Below are positions 17,082 to 27,735 of a stretch of DNA of 64,000 nt, in pieces. The first letter of the stretch is position 1. Each line of letters begins with the position of its first letter. Location of the stretch: contig NZ_SLZN01000002.1 of NCBI RefSeq assembly GCF_004346035.1, forward strand, positions 286,950-350,949, written 5' to 3'. The position numbers were made by a program, and so were the translations under genes. Below the pieces are notes generated by a model. The model did not search any database, was not told the DNA's origin, and was given only the letters and a program-made list of their open reading frames with translations. Source of the DNA: Acidomonas methanolica. GTDB taxonomy: Bacteria; Pseudomonadota; Alphaproteobacteria; Acetobacterales; Acetobacteraceae.

Positions 17082-18205
17082 TTTCCCCCGTCCGCGATAT
17101 CGGGAACGGGGCCGGCGGCCGGCTGCGCGTCGATCTCGGAGCGCTGGCGGGCAACTATGCCCGGCTCCGCGCCGAGGTCGCGCCCGGTGTCGGCGTCGGG
17201 GCGGCGGTCAAGGCGGATGCCTACGGGCTCGGGGTCGCGCGGATCGCGCCGGTCCTGCACAAGGCGGGATGCCGGAGTTTCTTCGTCGCCACTCTGGACG
17301 AGGCGCTGGCCCTGCGCGCGCTTCTTCCACCCGATGCGACGGTTTTCCTGCTCAACGGACTTTTCCCCGGCGCGGCGCGCGAGGTGGCCGAGGCCGGAGT
17401 CATTCCGGTTCTGAACAGTCTCGATCAGGCGAAGGACTGGGCGCGAGAAGCGGCCGCGCGGGGCCGCGCCCTTCCTTGCGCCGTCCAGATTGATTCGGGC
17501 ATGTCGCGCTTTGGCATGAACGAGGCGGATCTCGTCGCATTGGCGCCGGAATGCGGGGCGTTCGACATCCGGCTGGTCATGAGCCATCTGGCCTGCGCCG
17601 ACACGCCCGGCCATCCGCAGAACGCCGCGCAACTCGCCGCCTTCCGCCGCCTGCGGACCATGCTGCCTCCCGCCCCGGCGAGTCTGGCGGCGTCGAGCGG
17701 GATTTTTCTCGGTCCAGACTATCATTTCGATCTCGTGCGGCCCGGCTATGCGCTGTACGGCGGCAATCCCACGCCGGACGCGCCGAACCCCATGACCCCG
17801 GTCGTTTCGCTGTATCTGCGCCTGGTGCAGGAACGCCGCATCGCGGCCGGAACGAGCGTGGGCTACGGCGCGCATTTCGTCGCCGCCCGGCCGAGCCGGA
17901 TCGGCACCGTCGCGGCGGGTTACGCCGACGGACTCCTGCGCGCGTCGGGCGGGCGGGCGGTCGCCGTGCTGCCGGACCGGCCCGGGATCGTGCTGCCGGT
18001 CATCGGGCGCATCTCGATGGATTGTCTGGCGCTCGACCTCACCGATCTCGGGGAGACGGACCTGCCGCCCGGCACGGTCTTCGAATTCATCGGCCCGCAC
18101 CTCCCGCTCGACGACGCGGCGGCGCGACTCGACACGATCGGCTATGAGGTGCTGACGTCGCTCGGCCATCGTTATCAACGCGACTATATCGAGAGCATTG
18201 CATGA
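17078..18205 (+). CDS. alr: Alanine racemase (catabolic DadX-like by context)
   Basis: A PLP-dependent alanine racemase of 375 residues. The catalytic lysine is in AAVKADAYGLGVARIAPVLH. The second catalytic base, Tyr, is in AGTSVGYGAHFVAARPSRIG. The C-terminal ISMDCLALDLTDL motif contacts the active site across the dimer. The TTG start overlaps the preceding TGA (TTGA), and its own stop overlaps dadA (ATGA). Being directly coupled to D-amino-acid dehydrogenase suggests the catabolic role, turning L-Ala to D-Ala for oxidation, though it may also supply D-Ala for peptidoglycan if it is the only racemase in the genome. Confidence 0.93.
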   Translation: MISPVRDIGNGAGGRLRVDLGALAGNYARLRAEVAPGVGVGAAVKADAYGLGVARIAPVLHKAGCRSFFVATLDEALALRALLPPDATVFLLNGLFPGAAREVAEAGVIPVLNSLDQAKDWAREAAARGRALPCAVQIDSGMSRFGMNEADLVALAPECGAFDIRLVMSHLACADTPGHPQNAAQLAAFRRLRTMLPPAPASLAASSGIFLGPDYHFDLVRPGYALYGGNPTPDAPNPMTPVVSLYLRLVQERRIAAGTSVGYGAHFVAARPSRIGTVAAGYADGLLRASGGRAVAVLPDRPGIVLPVIGRISMDCLALDLTDLGETDLPPGTVFEFIGPHLPLDDAAARLDTIGYEVLTSLGHRYQRDYIESIA

Positions 18206-19461
18206 AGATCATCGTTCTGGGCGCTGGTGTCGTCGGCGTGACCACGGCCTGGTATCTGGCCGAGCAGGGCCACGAGGTGGAGGTCATCGACCGCCAGCCC
18301 GGCGTTGCGCTGGAAACCTCCTTCGCCAATGCGGGGCAGGTTTCGCCGGGCTATTCCACGCCCTGGGCCATGCCGGGCCTGCCGCTCAAGGCCGCGCGCT
18401 GGCTGGTGAGCCGCCATTCCCCTCTGGTCGTCCGCCCCGCCTATGCAAGCCTGCCCATGGCCCGCTTCGTGGCCGGTCTGCTGGCGAACTGCACTTCCCA
18501 CGCCTATGAGATCAACAAGGGGCGGATGCTGCGCATCGCCGAATACAGCCGCGACTGCCTCCGCGCGCTGCGGCAGCAGACCGGCCTTCAGTACGAAGGG
18601 CGGCAGAACGGGTTGATCCAGCTCTTCCGGACGGAAAAGCAAGTCGAGCACGCGCACGAGGATATGAGGCTGCTCGATGACAGCCATATCCCTCACGAGT
18701 TACTGGACGTGGACGGCATCCTCAGGCACGAGCCCGGCCTCGCGGGGGCCCGTCACCTGCTCGTCGGCGGCCTGCGCCTGCCGGGCGACGAGTCGGGCGA
18801 CTGCCACCTGTTCACGAAGCGCCTGGCGGCCCTGGCGGAGGAAAAGGGCGTCACCTTCCGCTTCCGCACGCGCATCGAGGCGATCGAGGCGGCGGCGGAC
18901 AGCATCACGGGCGTGCGCACGAATGAGGGCCGTGTGCAGGGCGACGCCTATGTGCTGGCGCTGGGCAGCTATTCGCCGCGGATGCTGAAGCCGATCGAGT
19001 TGCGCATGCCCGTCTATCCGGTGAAGGGCTATTCGCTCACCGCGCCGATCACCGACGAGACGCGCGTGCCGGTCGGGACGGTGAATGACGAGACCTACAA
19101 GGTGGCCATCACGCGCTTCGAGGACCGCATCCGCATCGGCGGCACGGCGGAGCTGACTGGCTGGCGGATGACGCTCTCGCCGGACCGGCGCGAGACGCTC
19201 GAACTCTCCTTCGGGGACATGTTCGGCGGCGCCGACCTGTCGAAGGCCAGCTACTGGACCGGGCTGCGTCCCTGCACGCCGGACGGCACGCCGATCGTCG
19301 GTCCCGCGCCGCGCTACGGCAATCTGTGGCTGAATACCGGCCATGGCACGCTGGGCTGGACGATGGCGTGCGGCTCGGCGAAGCTGCTGGCGGACCGCAT
19401 CGGCGGACGGCGGACGGAGATTCCGGCGCTGGATCTCTCGCTGGACCGCTATACGGGCTAA
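18202..19461 (+). CDS. dadA: D-amino-acid dehydrogenase small subunit DadA
   Basis: A membrane-associated flavoprotein that oxidises D-amino acids, mainly D-alanine, to 2-oxo acids and feeds electrons to the respiratory chain. It has 419 residues. The FAD-binding motif IIVLGAGVVGVTTAWYLAEQ begins at residue 3. The family stretch ETSFANAGQVSPGYSTPWAM is diagnostic of DadA, as is the C-terminal LNTGHGTLGWTMACGSAKLL. The ATG overlaps the alanine racemase stop. Together alr and dadA form the usual alanine catabolic unit. The next gene starts about 10 bases later but appears functionally separate. Confidence 0.95.
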   Translation: MKIIVLGAGVVGVTTAWYLAEQGHEVEVIDRQPGVALETSFANAGQVSPGYSTPWAMPGLPLKAARWLVSRHSPLVVRPAYASLPMARFVAGLLANCTSHAYEINKGRMLRIAEYSRDCLRALRQQTGLQYEGRQNGLIQLFRTEKQVEHAHEDMRLLDDSHIPHELLDVDGILRHEPGLAGARHLLVGGLRLPGDESGDCHLFTKRLAALAEEKGVTFRFRTRIEAIEAAADSITGVRTNEGRVQGDAYVLALGSYSPRMLKPIELRMPVYPVKGYSLTAPITDETRVPVGTVNDETYKVAITRFEDRIRIGGTAELTGWRMTLSPDRRETLELSFGDMFGGADLSKASYWTGLRPCTPDGTPIVGPAPRYGNLWLNTGHGTLGWTMACGSAKLLADRIGGRRTEIPALDLSLDRYTG

Positions 19462-19471
19462 CGCCATTCCC

Positions 19472-19858
19472 ATGTCCTCCAGGGCGGCATCCTTTCGAAC
19501 CGTATTCTGGCCGCTGGCTCTGCTGGCGCTCATGGCGCGGCTCGGCTTCGGCGGCGTTCCGCTGCCGCACGCCGCTCTGGACGACCCGTTGCGCCGCCTC
19601 GCCGCCATCGCGATCCTCTGCGACAGTCACGCGGCGGAACACGGCCACCCCGATCATCCGCATCCCGTCGATGGAGATGACGGCTTCCTCCTGATCGACC
19701 AGGCGCTGGCCGGCGCGGTTCCGGCGGACGCGCCGGCTTTCCATGCCGCGCGCCTCCGCGTCCCGACCGGCCGAATCTGGTGCTTCCCGCCCATTCGCGG
19801 GCCGCCCGCGCGCCGCGCCGCCAGCCTTTACGCACAAGGCCCCCCGTCCCTCACCTGA
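19472..19858 (+). CDS. DUF2946-like small membrane or periplasmic protein
   Basis: A 128-residue protein with one N-terminal hydrophobic segment (VFWPLALLALMARLGFGG). A Cys-His-rich stretch follows, LCDSHAAEHGHPDHPHPVDG, and the protein ends in a YAQGPP motif. This layout matches the DUF2946 family, often found beside TonB-dependent receptors and copper genes. The His/Asp-rich loop could bind a metal ion; that is inference. Its last codons form a 12-bp stem with the ribosome-binding site of the receptor gene downstream, hinting at translational coupling. The start at 19472 follows the dadA stop closely. Confidence 0.65.
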   Translation: MSSRAASFRTVFWPLALLALMARLGFGGVPLPHAALDDPLRRLAAIAILCDSHAAEHGHPDHPHPVDGDDGFLLIDQALAGAVPADAPAFHAARLRVPTGRIWCFPPIRGPPARRAASLYAQGPPSLT

Positions 19859-19920
19859 AAAACGCCTATCCACCCGCCCGAGCCGTGCTCGCGGCGGATC
19901 GCGTCATCTTTCAGGTGAGG
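19849..19920 (+). promoter_or_regulatory. Inverted repeat masking the receptor ribosome-binding site
   Basis: CCTCACCTGAAA at 19849-19860, covering the last codons and stop of the DUF2946-like gene, is perfectly complementary to TTTCAGGTGAGG at 19909-19920. The second arm contains the AGGTGAGG ribosome site of the receptor gene that starts at 19928. Translation of the upstream gene would open the stem. Structure is seen; the control role is inferred. Confidence 0.5.
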
Positions 19921-19927
19921 ACACATC

Positions 19928-22249
19928 ATGTCTCCCTTCGCATCCGGCGTCCGTCGCCTCGGGCTGACGGCCGGGCTCTTCGCGCTTTCCGCTCAGCCCG
20001 CCGCCTTTGCCCAAACCGCCGAATCCGCCGCACGAACGAAATCCGCCGCGCCGCGTCCGAGGAAAATCCCGACGACGCTCCCGGAGAACATCACCGTCAC
20101 AGGACTGGCGCGCGGCCCCGCGCTCCTTTATCCCGTCGGCGAGACGACCTATTCCTCCGACCGCAAGGATTTCGCCAATCATGCCGCGCAGAGTGTTGCG
20201 GCCATGGTCGTCACCGTGCCCGGCGTGAGCTTCATGCAGGGCAACGGCCCCCGTGACACGGTCATCTCCGTGCGCGGCTCGGGGGCGCGGCAATCCTACG
20301 GGTTGAAGAACCTTCAGGTCACGGAGGACGGCTTCCCGGTGACCCAGCCCGACGGCACGGCGCGCGCCGATCTCATCGACCCTCATGCCTATGCGGGAGT
20401 CGACGTGTTCCAGGGCCCGGCCTCGACACTCTACGGCAATTACGCCATCAACGGCGCGATCAATTTCCGCACGCGCGACGGCGCCGACATCGAGGGGCTA
20501 GAACTCGGCTCCGATTTCGGCAGTTTCGGGATGGTCAACACTTACATGACGCTGGGGACGGGAAACCGGCGCTACGATTTCACTCTCTTCGGCAGCGATG
20601 TGCGCGCCGACGGCTTCCAGCCCAATAGTCGCTACGAGACCTCGACCGAGAACATGCGCCTGCGTGTCGCGCTGACCTCATCGGACCGGCTCGTGCTGAA
20701 AGTCATCAACAACGTCACGGATACGTACCTGCCGCTCCGTCTCTCGCTGGATCAGTTCCGGACGAATCCGTTCCAGCGGGGCTGCGCGAACGCAGCCGAC
20801 GCCGCGCCGGGTTGCGCGTCGGTCAGGCTCTTCGTCAACGGGCGCGACGGCGCGACGCAGGCCACGAGCCCGCAACAGGCCGGTCTCGGGCGCTTCGATC
20901 GCCGGACCATCGTCGGGCTGCGCTGGGAGCACGACTTCACGCCCCGAACCCTCTGGCGCACCCAGTTCACCTATGACCAGCGTCATATCGACCAGCCGAC
21001 CTCAACCGCGGCCTATGTCGGTCCCTATAACTCCTATAATGTGCAGACGGATCTGACGTCCCGCTCCCATCTCGGCAAAATGCCGCTGACGAGCTTCGCC
21101 GGTGCGAATTTCGACTATCTCGATTACGGCTCTCAGGTCTACGACCTCACCCCCCAAGGCGGCGCGACGCGCGGGGCGCTGAACTCGACCTCCTACGGGC
21201 ACCAGCAGAATATCGGCCTGCGCTTTCAGGAGGACTGGCAGTTCGACCCGCTCTGGCACGCGGTGATCGGGCTGGGCGGCACATGGTCGAATATCGGCGC
21301 GGTCGAAACGCTGTACAGCTACGGGACTCAGCCGCAAGCCCCGCGCTTCGTCACGGCCGACCGGAGTTTCCTCAATCTCGCGCCCGAAGCGTCGCTGGTT
21401 TATGCGCCGGACACGGCGTGGACGCTGCATACGCGTGTCGGCACCGCCTATGCGACGCCGGGCTATTCCAGCTTCTTCGTCACGCCGCAGGGGACGTACG
21501 GCAATAACGCGCGGTTGAAGAGCGAGACGAGCCTGGGCTTCGATCTCGGCGCGGAATGGCATCCGCGCGCAGGGCTGAGCGTGCAGATGACCGGCTTCTA
21601 CGAATTCTATCGCAACGAGCTGGTCAGCCAGTCGGCCGGGGTCAATGCGCCCGCCGGGCCTTATACGTTCAACGCGCCCGAATCCGAACATCGCGGCGTC
21701 GAACTGGGCGCGACATGGCAAGTCCTGCGGGAAACGCTGCCCGGCGCGCGGCTGAAGCTCTCCTATACGTACGACAACCAGATCTACACCAGATACACGC
21801 AGGTTCTCTCCAACGCGACAGCGTCGCGCGGCTTTTCCCTCAAGGGCAATCGCATTCCCGGCGTGGCGCCGCATTTTCTTGACGCGCGCGTGCTGTACGA
21901 CCAGCCGGACGGCCTGCTGGAGGGAGTCGGCGGCTTCGTGGAAATCAACTGGCGCAGCGATATGTGGATCGACAACGCCAATATGCTCAGGCTGCCGGGC
22001 TATACACTGCTCAATCTCGAACTCCATTACGATCCGCCCGCGCGACTGGGCTGGGCGCATCGTCTGCACAGCTATTTCGAAATCATGAACGTCACCGATC
22101 AGGTCTATCCGGCGGGCGGCACGGTCATCAGCGACTCCCTGCTCGCCAACGGGCAGCAGGCCGGAGCGGCGGTTCTGGCGAACAAGACGGGTTCGATCTA
22201 TGCCGGATCGCCGCGCGCCTTCTTCGGCGGCGTCCGGATCAGGTTCTGA
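19928..22249 (+). CDS. TonB-dependent outer-membrane receptor
   Basis: An outer-membrane active-transport receptor of 773 residues. A signal peptide ends near AAFAQ (about residue 29). A TonB-box-like ENITVTG follows at about 53-59. The plug domain runs to about 190 and contains VPGVSFMQGNGPRDTVISVR and YGNYAINGAINFRTR. The C-terminal barrel ends in GSPRAFFGGVRIRF with the required terminal Phe. No STN signalling domain is present. Its neighbours are a DUF2946-like protein upstream, a PepSY membrane protein downstream and a SCO1 gene opposite. They suggest a metal or metallophore ligand, possibly copper, but sequence alone does not fix the substrate. Confidence 0.9.
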   Translation: MSPFASGVRRLGLTAGLFALSAQPAAFAQTAESAARTKSAAPRPRKIPTTLPENITVTGLARGPALLYPVGETTYSSDRKDFANHAAQSVAAMVVTVPGVSFMQGNGPRDTVISVRGSGARQSYGLKNLQVTEDGFPVTQPDGTARADLIDPHAYAGVDVFQGPASTLYGNYAINGAINFRTRDGADIEGLELGSDFGSFGMVNTYMTLGTGNRRYDFTLFGSDVRADGFQPNSRYETSTENMRLRVALTSSDRLVLKVINNVTDTYLPLRLSLDQFRTNPFQRGCANAADAAPGCASVRLFVNGRDGATQATSPQQAGLGRFDRRTIVGLRWEHDFTPRTLWRTQFTYDQRHIDQPTSTAAYVGPYNSYNVQTDLTSRSHLGKMPLTSFAGANFDYLDYGSQVYDLTPQGGATRGALNSTSYGHQQNIGLRFQEDWQFDPLWHAVIGLGGTWSNIGAVETLYSYGTQPQAPRFVTADRSFLNLAPEASLVYAPDTAWTLHTRVGTAYATPGYSSFFVTPQGTYGNNARLKSETSLGFDLGAEWHPRAGLSVQMTGFYEFYRNELVSQSAGVNAPAGPYTFNAPESEHRGVELGATWQVLRETLPGARLKLSYTYDNQIYTRYTQVLSNATASRGFSLKGNRIPGVAPHFLDARVLYDQPDGLLEGVGGFVEINWRSDMWIDNANMLRLPGYTLLNLELHYDPPARLGWAHRLHSYFEIMNVTDQVYPAGGTVISDSLLANGQQAGAAVLANKTGSIYAGSPRAFFGGVRIRF

Positions 22250-22260
22250 GGGAGGGCGAG

Positions 22261-23601
22261 ATGAGCACCATGTCCTCCCGCTTCTGGCCTGATGAACGCA
22301 CGGTCTGGCGCTGGCATTTCTTCGCCGGACTGTTCTGCCTGCCCTTCGTGGTCCTGCTCTGCCTGACGGGCACGATCTATCTCTTCAAGCCGCAGATCGA
22401 CCAGTTGATCGACCGGCGCTTCGACCATCTGCCGGGACACCCCACGGCGACGCCCGCCCGGGAGGTGCGCGCCGCCCTCGCCGCCCTGCCCGGCGCGCAT
22501 CTGCTGGCCTATGAACTGCCGCCCGGTCCCGCCGCCGCCGCGCGCGTGATCCTTGTGCGGCGGGGCGAGGCGATCCGCGTTCTGGTCGATCCCGCCACAT
22601 CCGCCGTCCTCAAGATCGTGCCGGAGGAGTCGCGCTTCGAGCGGATCGTGTTCAGGCTGCATGGCCAGTTGCTGCTGGGCAATGCCGGCTCGGTCGTCAT
22701 GGAGATGGTCGCGTCATGGACCTTCGTGCTGATCGGCACCGGGCTTTTTCTCTGGTGGCCGCGCGGAGGGCGCAACGCGGGCGGCGTCCTGCTGCCGCGC
22801 CTGGGAAAAGGCCGCAGGACCTGGCGCGATCTTCATGCCGTGACCGGGCTCTGGGTTTCGCTCCTGCTGGCGCTGTTCCTGCTGTCCGGCCTGCCCTGGT
22901 CCTTCCTCTGGGGTCATGCGCTGGCGCGGGTCGAAGCGACCGTCGGACGGCTGACCACGATCAAGGCATGGGAGATCGGGGCGGTTCCGGCGGCGGTGTC
23001 GATCGCCGGACAGCCGATGGCGGGCATGAACATGGACGCTCCCGCGCAGGAATCAGGCGACGATCTCGCCGGGCTCGACCGGGCGGTGACGGCGGCCTCC
23101 CGGCTGGGATGGCCCGCCCCGGTCTTGCTCACCCCGCCCCGATCATCCGGCGGAAACTGGACGGTACGGTCGGACGCGCAGGACAGGCCGCGCCGCGTCA
23201 GCGCCGAGATCACGCCCTCCGGCGCGTTGCGCGGAGTCCGCCGTTTCGCGGACAAACCGTTGATGGACCGGCTCGTCGGCTATGGCGTCGCCATGCATGA
23301 AGGGCAACTTTTCGGCTGGGCGAATCAGGCGCTGAACCTGATCGTCGCCCTCGGATTGCTGGTGATGAGCGCGGCGGCGCTGGTGATCTGGACACGCCGC
23401 AGGCCGCCGGGACGACTGGGCGCGCCGCCACGCCTGTCGAACCGGCGCGTGGGCTGGGGCGCGGTTGTCTCGATGGTCATCTTCGGCGTGATCCTGCCCG
23501 AACTCGGCGCGGCGCTGCTCATGCTGGGTCTGGCAAGCGCGCTCGCCGATCTGCGGCGGAAAGGCAAGCCGAGGCCGCCGCGTCAACTCGCGGGCAGGTA
23601 G
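22261..23601 (+). CDS. PepSY-domain membrane protein (reductase-like)
   Basis: A four-segment inner-membrane protein of the PepSY-TM family, 446 residues. The first helix starts at WHFFAGLFCLPFVVLLCLTG with the typical His-x-x-x-G. The PepSY domain lies about 60-120. A second helix pair is near VASWTFVLIGTGLFLWWPRG and DLHAVTGLWVSLLLALFLLS, and the last ones are near the C-terminus. Conserved membrane histidines fit a heme-binding reductase role, as for FsrB or PiuB proteins beside siderophore receptors. It starts 11 bases after the receptor stop. It contains a Met-rich MAGMNMDAP segment that could bind copper. Its end overlaps the convergent SCO1 gene by 19 bases. Confidence 0.85.
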   Translation: MSTMSSRFWPDERTVWRWHFFAGLFCLPFVVLLCLTGTIYLFKPQIDQLIDRRFDHLPGHPTATPAREVRAALAALPGAHLLAYELPPGPAAAARVILVRRGEAIRVLVDPATSAVLKIVPEESRFERIVFRLHGQLLLGNAGSVVMEMVASWTFVLIGTGLFLWWPRGGRNAGGVLLPRLGKGRRTWRDLHAVTGLWVSLLLALFLLSGLPWSFLWGHALARVEATVGRLTTIKAWEIGAVPAAVSIAGQPMAGMNMDAPAQESGDDLAGLDRAVTAASRLGWPAPVLLTPPRSSGGNWTVRSDAQDRPRRVSAEITPSGALRGVRRFADKPLMDRLVGYGVAMHEGQLFGWANQALNLIVALGLLVMSAAALVIWTRRRPPGRLGAPPRLSNRRVGWGAVVSMVIFGVILPELGAALLMLGLASALADLRRKGKPRPPRQLAGR

Positions 23602-24224
23602 CGCGCGATCTGACGCGCCAATGCGCGCGGCTCCGTCTCCACCGGCAGCACCGCGAGAAGATGGTTGTCGCCGTCCATCAGATACAGCACGGAGCTATGG
23701 TCGATCAGTTGGGAGCCGGTGGCGTCCCCTTGCGTCGGCTGGGGATGCACGGCAATATGGAAACGATCGAGCACGGGGCGCAGCGCCGCCTCATTCGCCG
23801 TCAGCCCGACGATCCGGGGCGAGAAACGACGGATATACTCGCGCATGACTTCCGGCGTGTCGTGCGCCGGGTCCACGGTGACGAAGATCGGCACCACGGC
23901 GCGACCGCGCGGCCCGAGCAGATCGAGCGCCCGGGTCATGACGGCGAGGGTCAGCGGGCAGACATCCACGCAATGAGTATAGCCGAAATAGATCAGCGTC
24001 AGCCGTCCGTGGAAGCTGGCTTCGGTGACGGCCTTCCCGTCCGTGTCGTTCAGCGCATAGGGGCCGCCCACCGCGGGGACGGCGCGATCCACGACCAGCA
24101 TCCGGATGACGGCCCCGCCGCCCAGCAGAAGCACGGCGACGGCCAGCAGCAGGGGAAGCGGGTTTCCACGGGGGCCGGGTCGTCTCGCGGGAGGAACCGA
24201 GGGCTTCTTCATCCCGCGAGACAT
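23583..24224 (-). CDS. SCO1/SenC-family copper chaperone
   Basis: A membrane-anchored periplasmic thioredoxin-fold protein that delivers copper to the CuA site of cytochrome oxidase or acts as a thiol reductase. It has about 213 residues. One N-terminal helix (LPLLLAVAVLLLGGGAVIRM) anchors it. The metal motif is intact: CVDVCP in LIYFGYTHCVDVCPLTLAVM, with the later His in LIDHSSVLYLMDGDNHLL. The start at 24224 (or the Met four residues later) is preferred, because an earlier Met at 24275 lies upstream of a terminator belonging to the next gene. Its neighbours support a copper theme. Confidence 0.92.
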   Translation of the reverse strand: MSRGMKKPSVPPARRPGPRGNPLPLLLAVAVLLLGGGAVIRMLVVDRAVPAVGGPYALNDTDGKAVTEASFHGRLTLIYFGYTHCVDVCPLTLAVMTRALDLLGPRGRAVVPIFVTVDPAHDTPEVMREYIRRFSPRIVGLTANEAALRPVLDRFHIAVHPQPTQGDATGSQLIDHSSVLYLMDGDNHLLAVLPVETEPRALARQIARYLPAS

Positions 24225-24241
24225 AGCATGACTGCCGGACG

Positions 24242-24267
24242 AAAAAAGGGACGGCATCAGCCGTCCC
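24242..24267 (-). terminator. Rho-independent terminator of the His-rich protein gene
   Basis: On the minus strand GGGACGGC-TGAT-GCCGTCCC forms a perfect 8-bp stem with a 4-base loop, followed by six T's (24242-24247). It lies about 55 bases past the stop of the small His-rich gene and just before the SCO1 start. Confidence 0.85.
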
Positions 24268-24321
24268 TCTTTCATACCGTCAAGGTCTCACGTCGCGAAG
24301 GACATGCGCCCGGAACGTCTG

Positions 24322-24597
24322 TCAGTGACCGGCCTCATCCTGCATCGCGGCCTTCGGGGTCTTGCGGCCATGATGCTTCGCGTGATGATGCTTGTGATGC
24401 TTCTTCTTGCCCGTCTGCTCCGGAGCCGCGGCGTCGGAGGAAGCGGGAGCGGGTTCAGCAGCCGGGGCAGCCGTCGCGGGGGCGGCCGCGGGCGCTTCGG
24501 TCGAAGGCGCGGGAGCGGTCTGGGCGAACGCGGGAGCGCCCGCGAGGAAAGTCAACGCGGACGCGGTGGCGACCAGACCACGGTTCAGGGAAAGCAT
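24322..24597 (-). CDS. Small secreted Ala/Pro-rich protein with a Lys/His-rich tail
   Basis: A 91-residue exported protein of unknown function. A signal peptide (MLSLNRGLVATASALTFLAG, then APAFA) ends near residue 25. Residues 27-62 are almost all Ala, Pro, Glu, Thr and Ser and are surely disordered. Residues 64-79 are a dense Lys/His block, KKKHHKHHHAKHHGRK, followed by a short polar end. Composition recalls acid-shock proteins (Asr) and His-rich metal-binding peptides. Position between SCO1 and typA, with its own terminator, shows a single-gene transcript. Metal buffering or acid tolerance are the likeliest roles, by inference only. Confidence 0.75.
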   Translation of the reverse strand: MLSLNRGLVATASALTFLAGAPAFAQTAPAPSTEAPAAAPATAAPAAEPAPASSDAAAPEQTGKKKHHKHHHAKHHGRKTPKAAMQDEAGH

Positions 24598-24739
24598 CGG
24601 GAAATCTCCAAAAATCCGGTTTTACTTGACGTCGGGCTTAGTGACACTGTCCGGCAGTGTCTGGCTGCATCCATCCATCCCCGTCAGTCGCGGTGAATAC
24701 CATATGAAGACGGGGCTGTCTGCCATTAAACTTTTGTTT

Positions 24740-24769
24740 TTCTTGCCCATGTCAGAACACGGGCAAGAA
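24740..24769. other. Hairpin between typA and the His-rich protein gene
   Basis: TTCTTGCCC at 24740-24748 pairs perfectly with GGGCAAGAA at 24761-24769 across a 12-base loop. There is no T tract after either arm, so it is not a standard terminator. It could be a rho-dependent end of typA or a leader element of the His-rich gene. Confidence 0.35.
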
Positions 24770-24808
24770 TATGCCTGAATTATGCCAAGATTGCGGATAG
24801 GGCGCGGA

Positions 24809-26629
<1,821 letters not shown>

Positions 26630-26721
26630 GCGATTGTCCTGAGCGTGCGGGGCGTGACTGAAGGGGGTTGAGCGCGCTTCTGCCCGCTCTTCCGCCGCGT
26701 TGCAAGCATGACGTGCCGTGT

Positions 26722-27735
26722 TCAGGCCCCGAGAGCGAAGTCCGGGCCCGGCCGCGCGCCGATCCGGGCGATGATCGCCCCGGCGGCGCGGTTGCCGAGC
26801 GCGGCGCAGGCGGCGAGACCGTCCCCCCTGCCGAACGCGGCGAGGAAGCCCGCCGCGAAGGCGTCGCCCGCGCCGGTCGTGTCCACCACCCTGACCGGAC
26901 TTGCCGGAACGTCGTGACGCGTGGCGCCGGACAGCACGACAGCCCCCAATTCGCTGCGCGTGACCACCGCCAGTTCGACGTCCACGGCGGCGAGCGCCAG
27001 CGCGGCTTCGAGATCCGCCGTCCCGTACAGCGCCAGGATTTCCGCCTCGTTGGCGAAGAGAATGTCGATATGTCCGGCCACGAGATGCCGGAAGGCGGCG
27101 CGATGACGCTCGACACAGAAGGAATCGGACAGGGTCAACGCCACCTTGCGTCCTGCGGCGTGGGCGATCTCGGCGGCATGAATGAAGGCGGCCTGCGCGC
27201 CGGGCTTGTCGAAGAGATACCCCTCCATATAGGTGACGGCGGCGGCCCGAACCGTCGCCTCGTCCACGTCCTCCCGCCCGAAATCGGTGCAGATTCCGAG
27301 ATAGGTGTGCATGGTGCGCTGCCCGTCCGGCGTGACGAGCACGATGCAGCGGGCGGTCGGCGTCGCCGCGCCTGCGACGGGGCGCGACGGATAGACCACC
27401 TCCTGCGCCAGAAGATCGCGCGCGTAATGCCGCCCGGCATCGTCGTCGGCGACCTTGCCGAGATAGGCCACGCGCGCGCCGAGCCGCCGCGCGACGACGG
27501 CGGTGTTGGCAGCCGAGCCCCCGCCCATGATCGCGGCGGGCGAGAACGTCGCCTCGATGGCCTCCGCGCGGGCCGCGTCCACCAATGTCATGCCGCCGGG
27601 CGGCGACCCGAGCGCGGCCAGCGCCTCATGCGTGACCTCGCCCAGCACGTCCACGATGGCGTTGCCGATACAGAGCAGGTCGAGCGACGGCGGGACGATC
27701 CCGAAGGACGAAACGGTGGACGGCGTGGACGACAT
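26722..27735 (-). CDS. PfkB-family sugar/adenosine kinase
   Basis: A ribokinase-fold kinase of 337 residues, most like the adenosine kinase-type PfkB proteins of alphaproteobacteria. The first PfkB signature is near IMGGGSAANTAVVARRLGAR. The second, with the catalytic Asp, is VVDTTGAGDAFAAGFLAAFG. The N-terminal LDLLCIGNAIVDVLGEVTHE strand is typical of adenosine kinases. The start MSSTPSTV at 27735 is chosen over the upstream Met, which would add a hydrophobic extension not seen in the family. It probably phosphorylates a nucleoside or sugar; the substrate is not certain. It is divergent from the bactofilin gene. Confidence 0.87.
   Translation of the reverse strand: MSSTPSTVSSFGIVPPSLDLLCIGNAIVDVLGEVTHEALAALGSPPGGMTLVDAARAEAIEATFSPAAIMGGGSAANTAVVARRLGARVAYLGKVADDDAGRHYARDLLAQEVVYPSRPVAGAATPTARCIVLVTPDGQRTMHTYLGICTDFGREDVDEATVRAAAVTYMEGYLFDKPGAQAAFIHAAEIAHAAGRKVALTLSDSFCVERHRAAFRHLVAGHIDILFANEAEILALYGTADLEAALALAAVDVELAVVTRSELGAVVLSGATRHDVPASPVRVVDTTGAGDAFAAGFLAAFGRGDGLAACAALGNRAAGAIIARIGARPGPDFALGA

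Noticed and set aside
24740..24769. Hairpin as a typA terminator
   Set aside because: Stem is perfect, but no T tract follows in the typA direction; kept only as a hairpin of unknown role.
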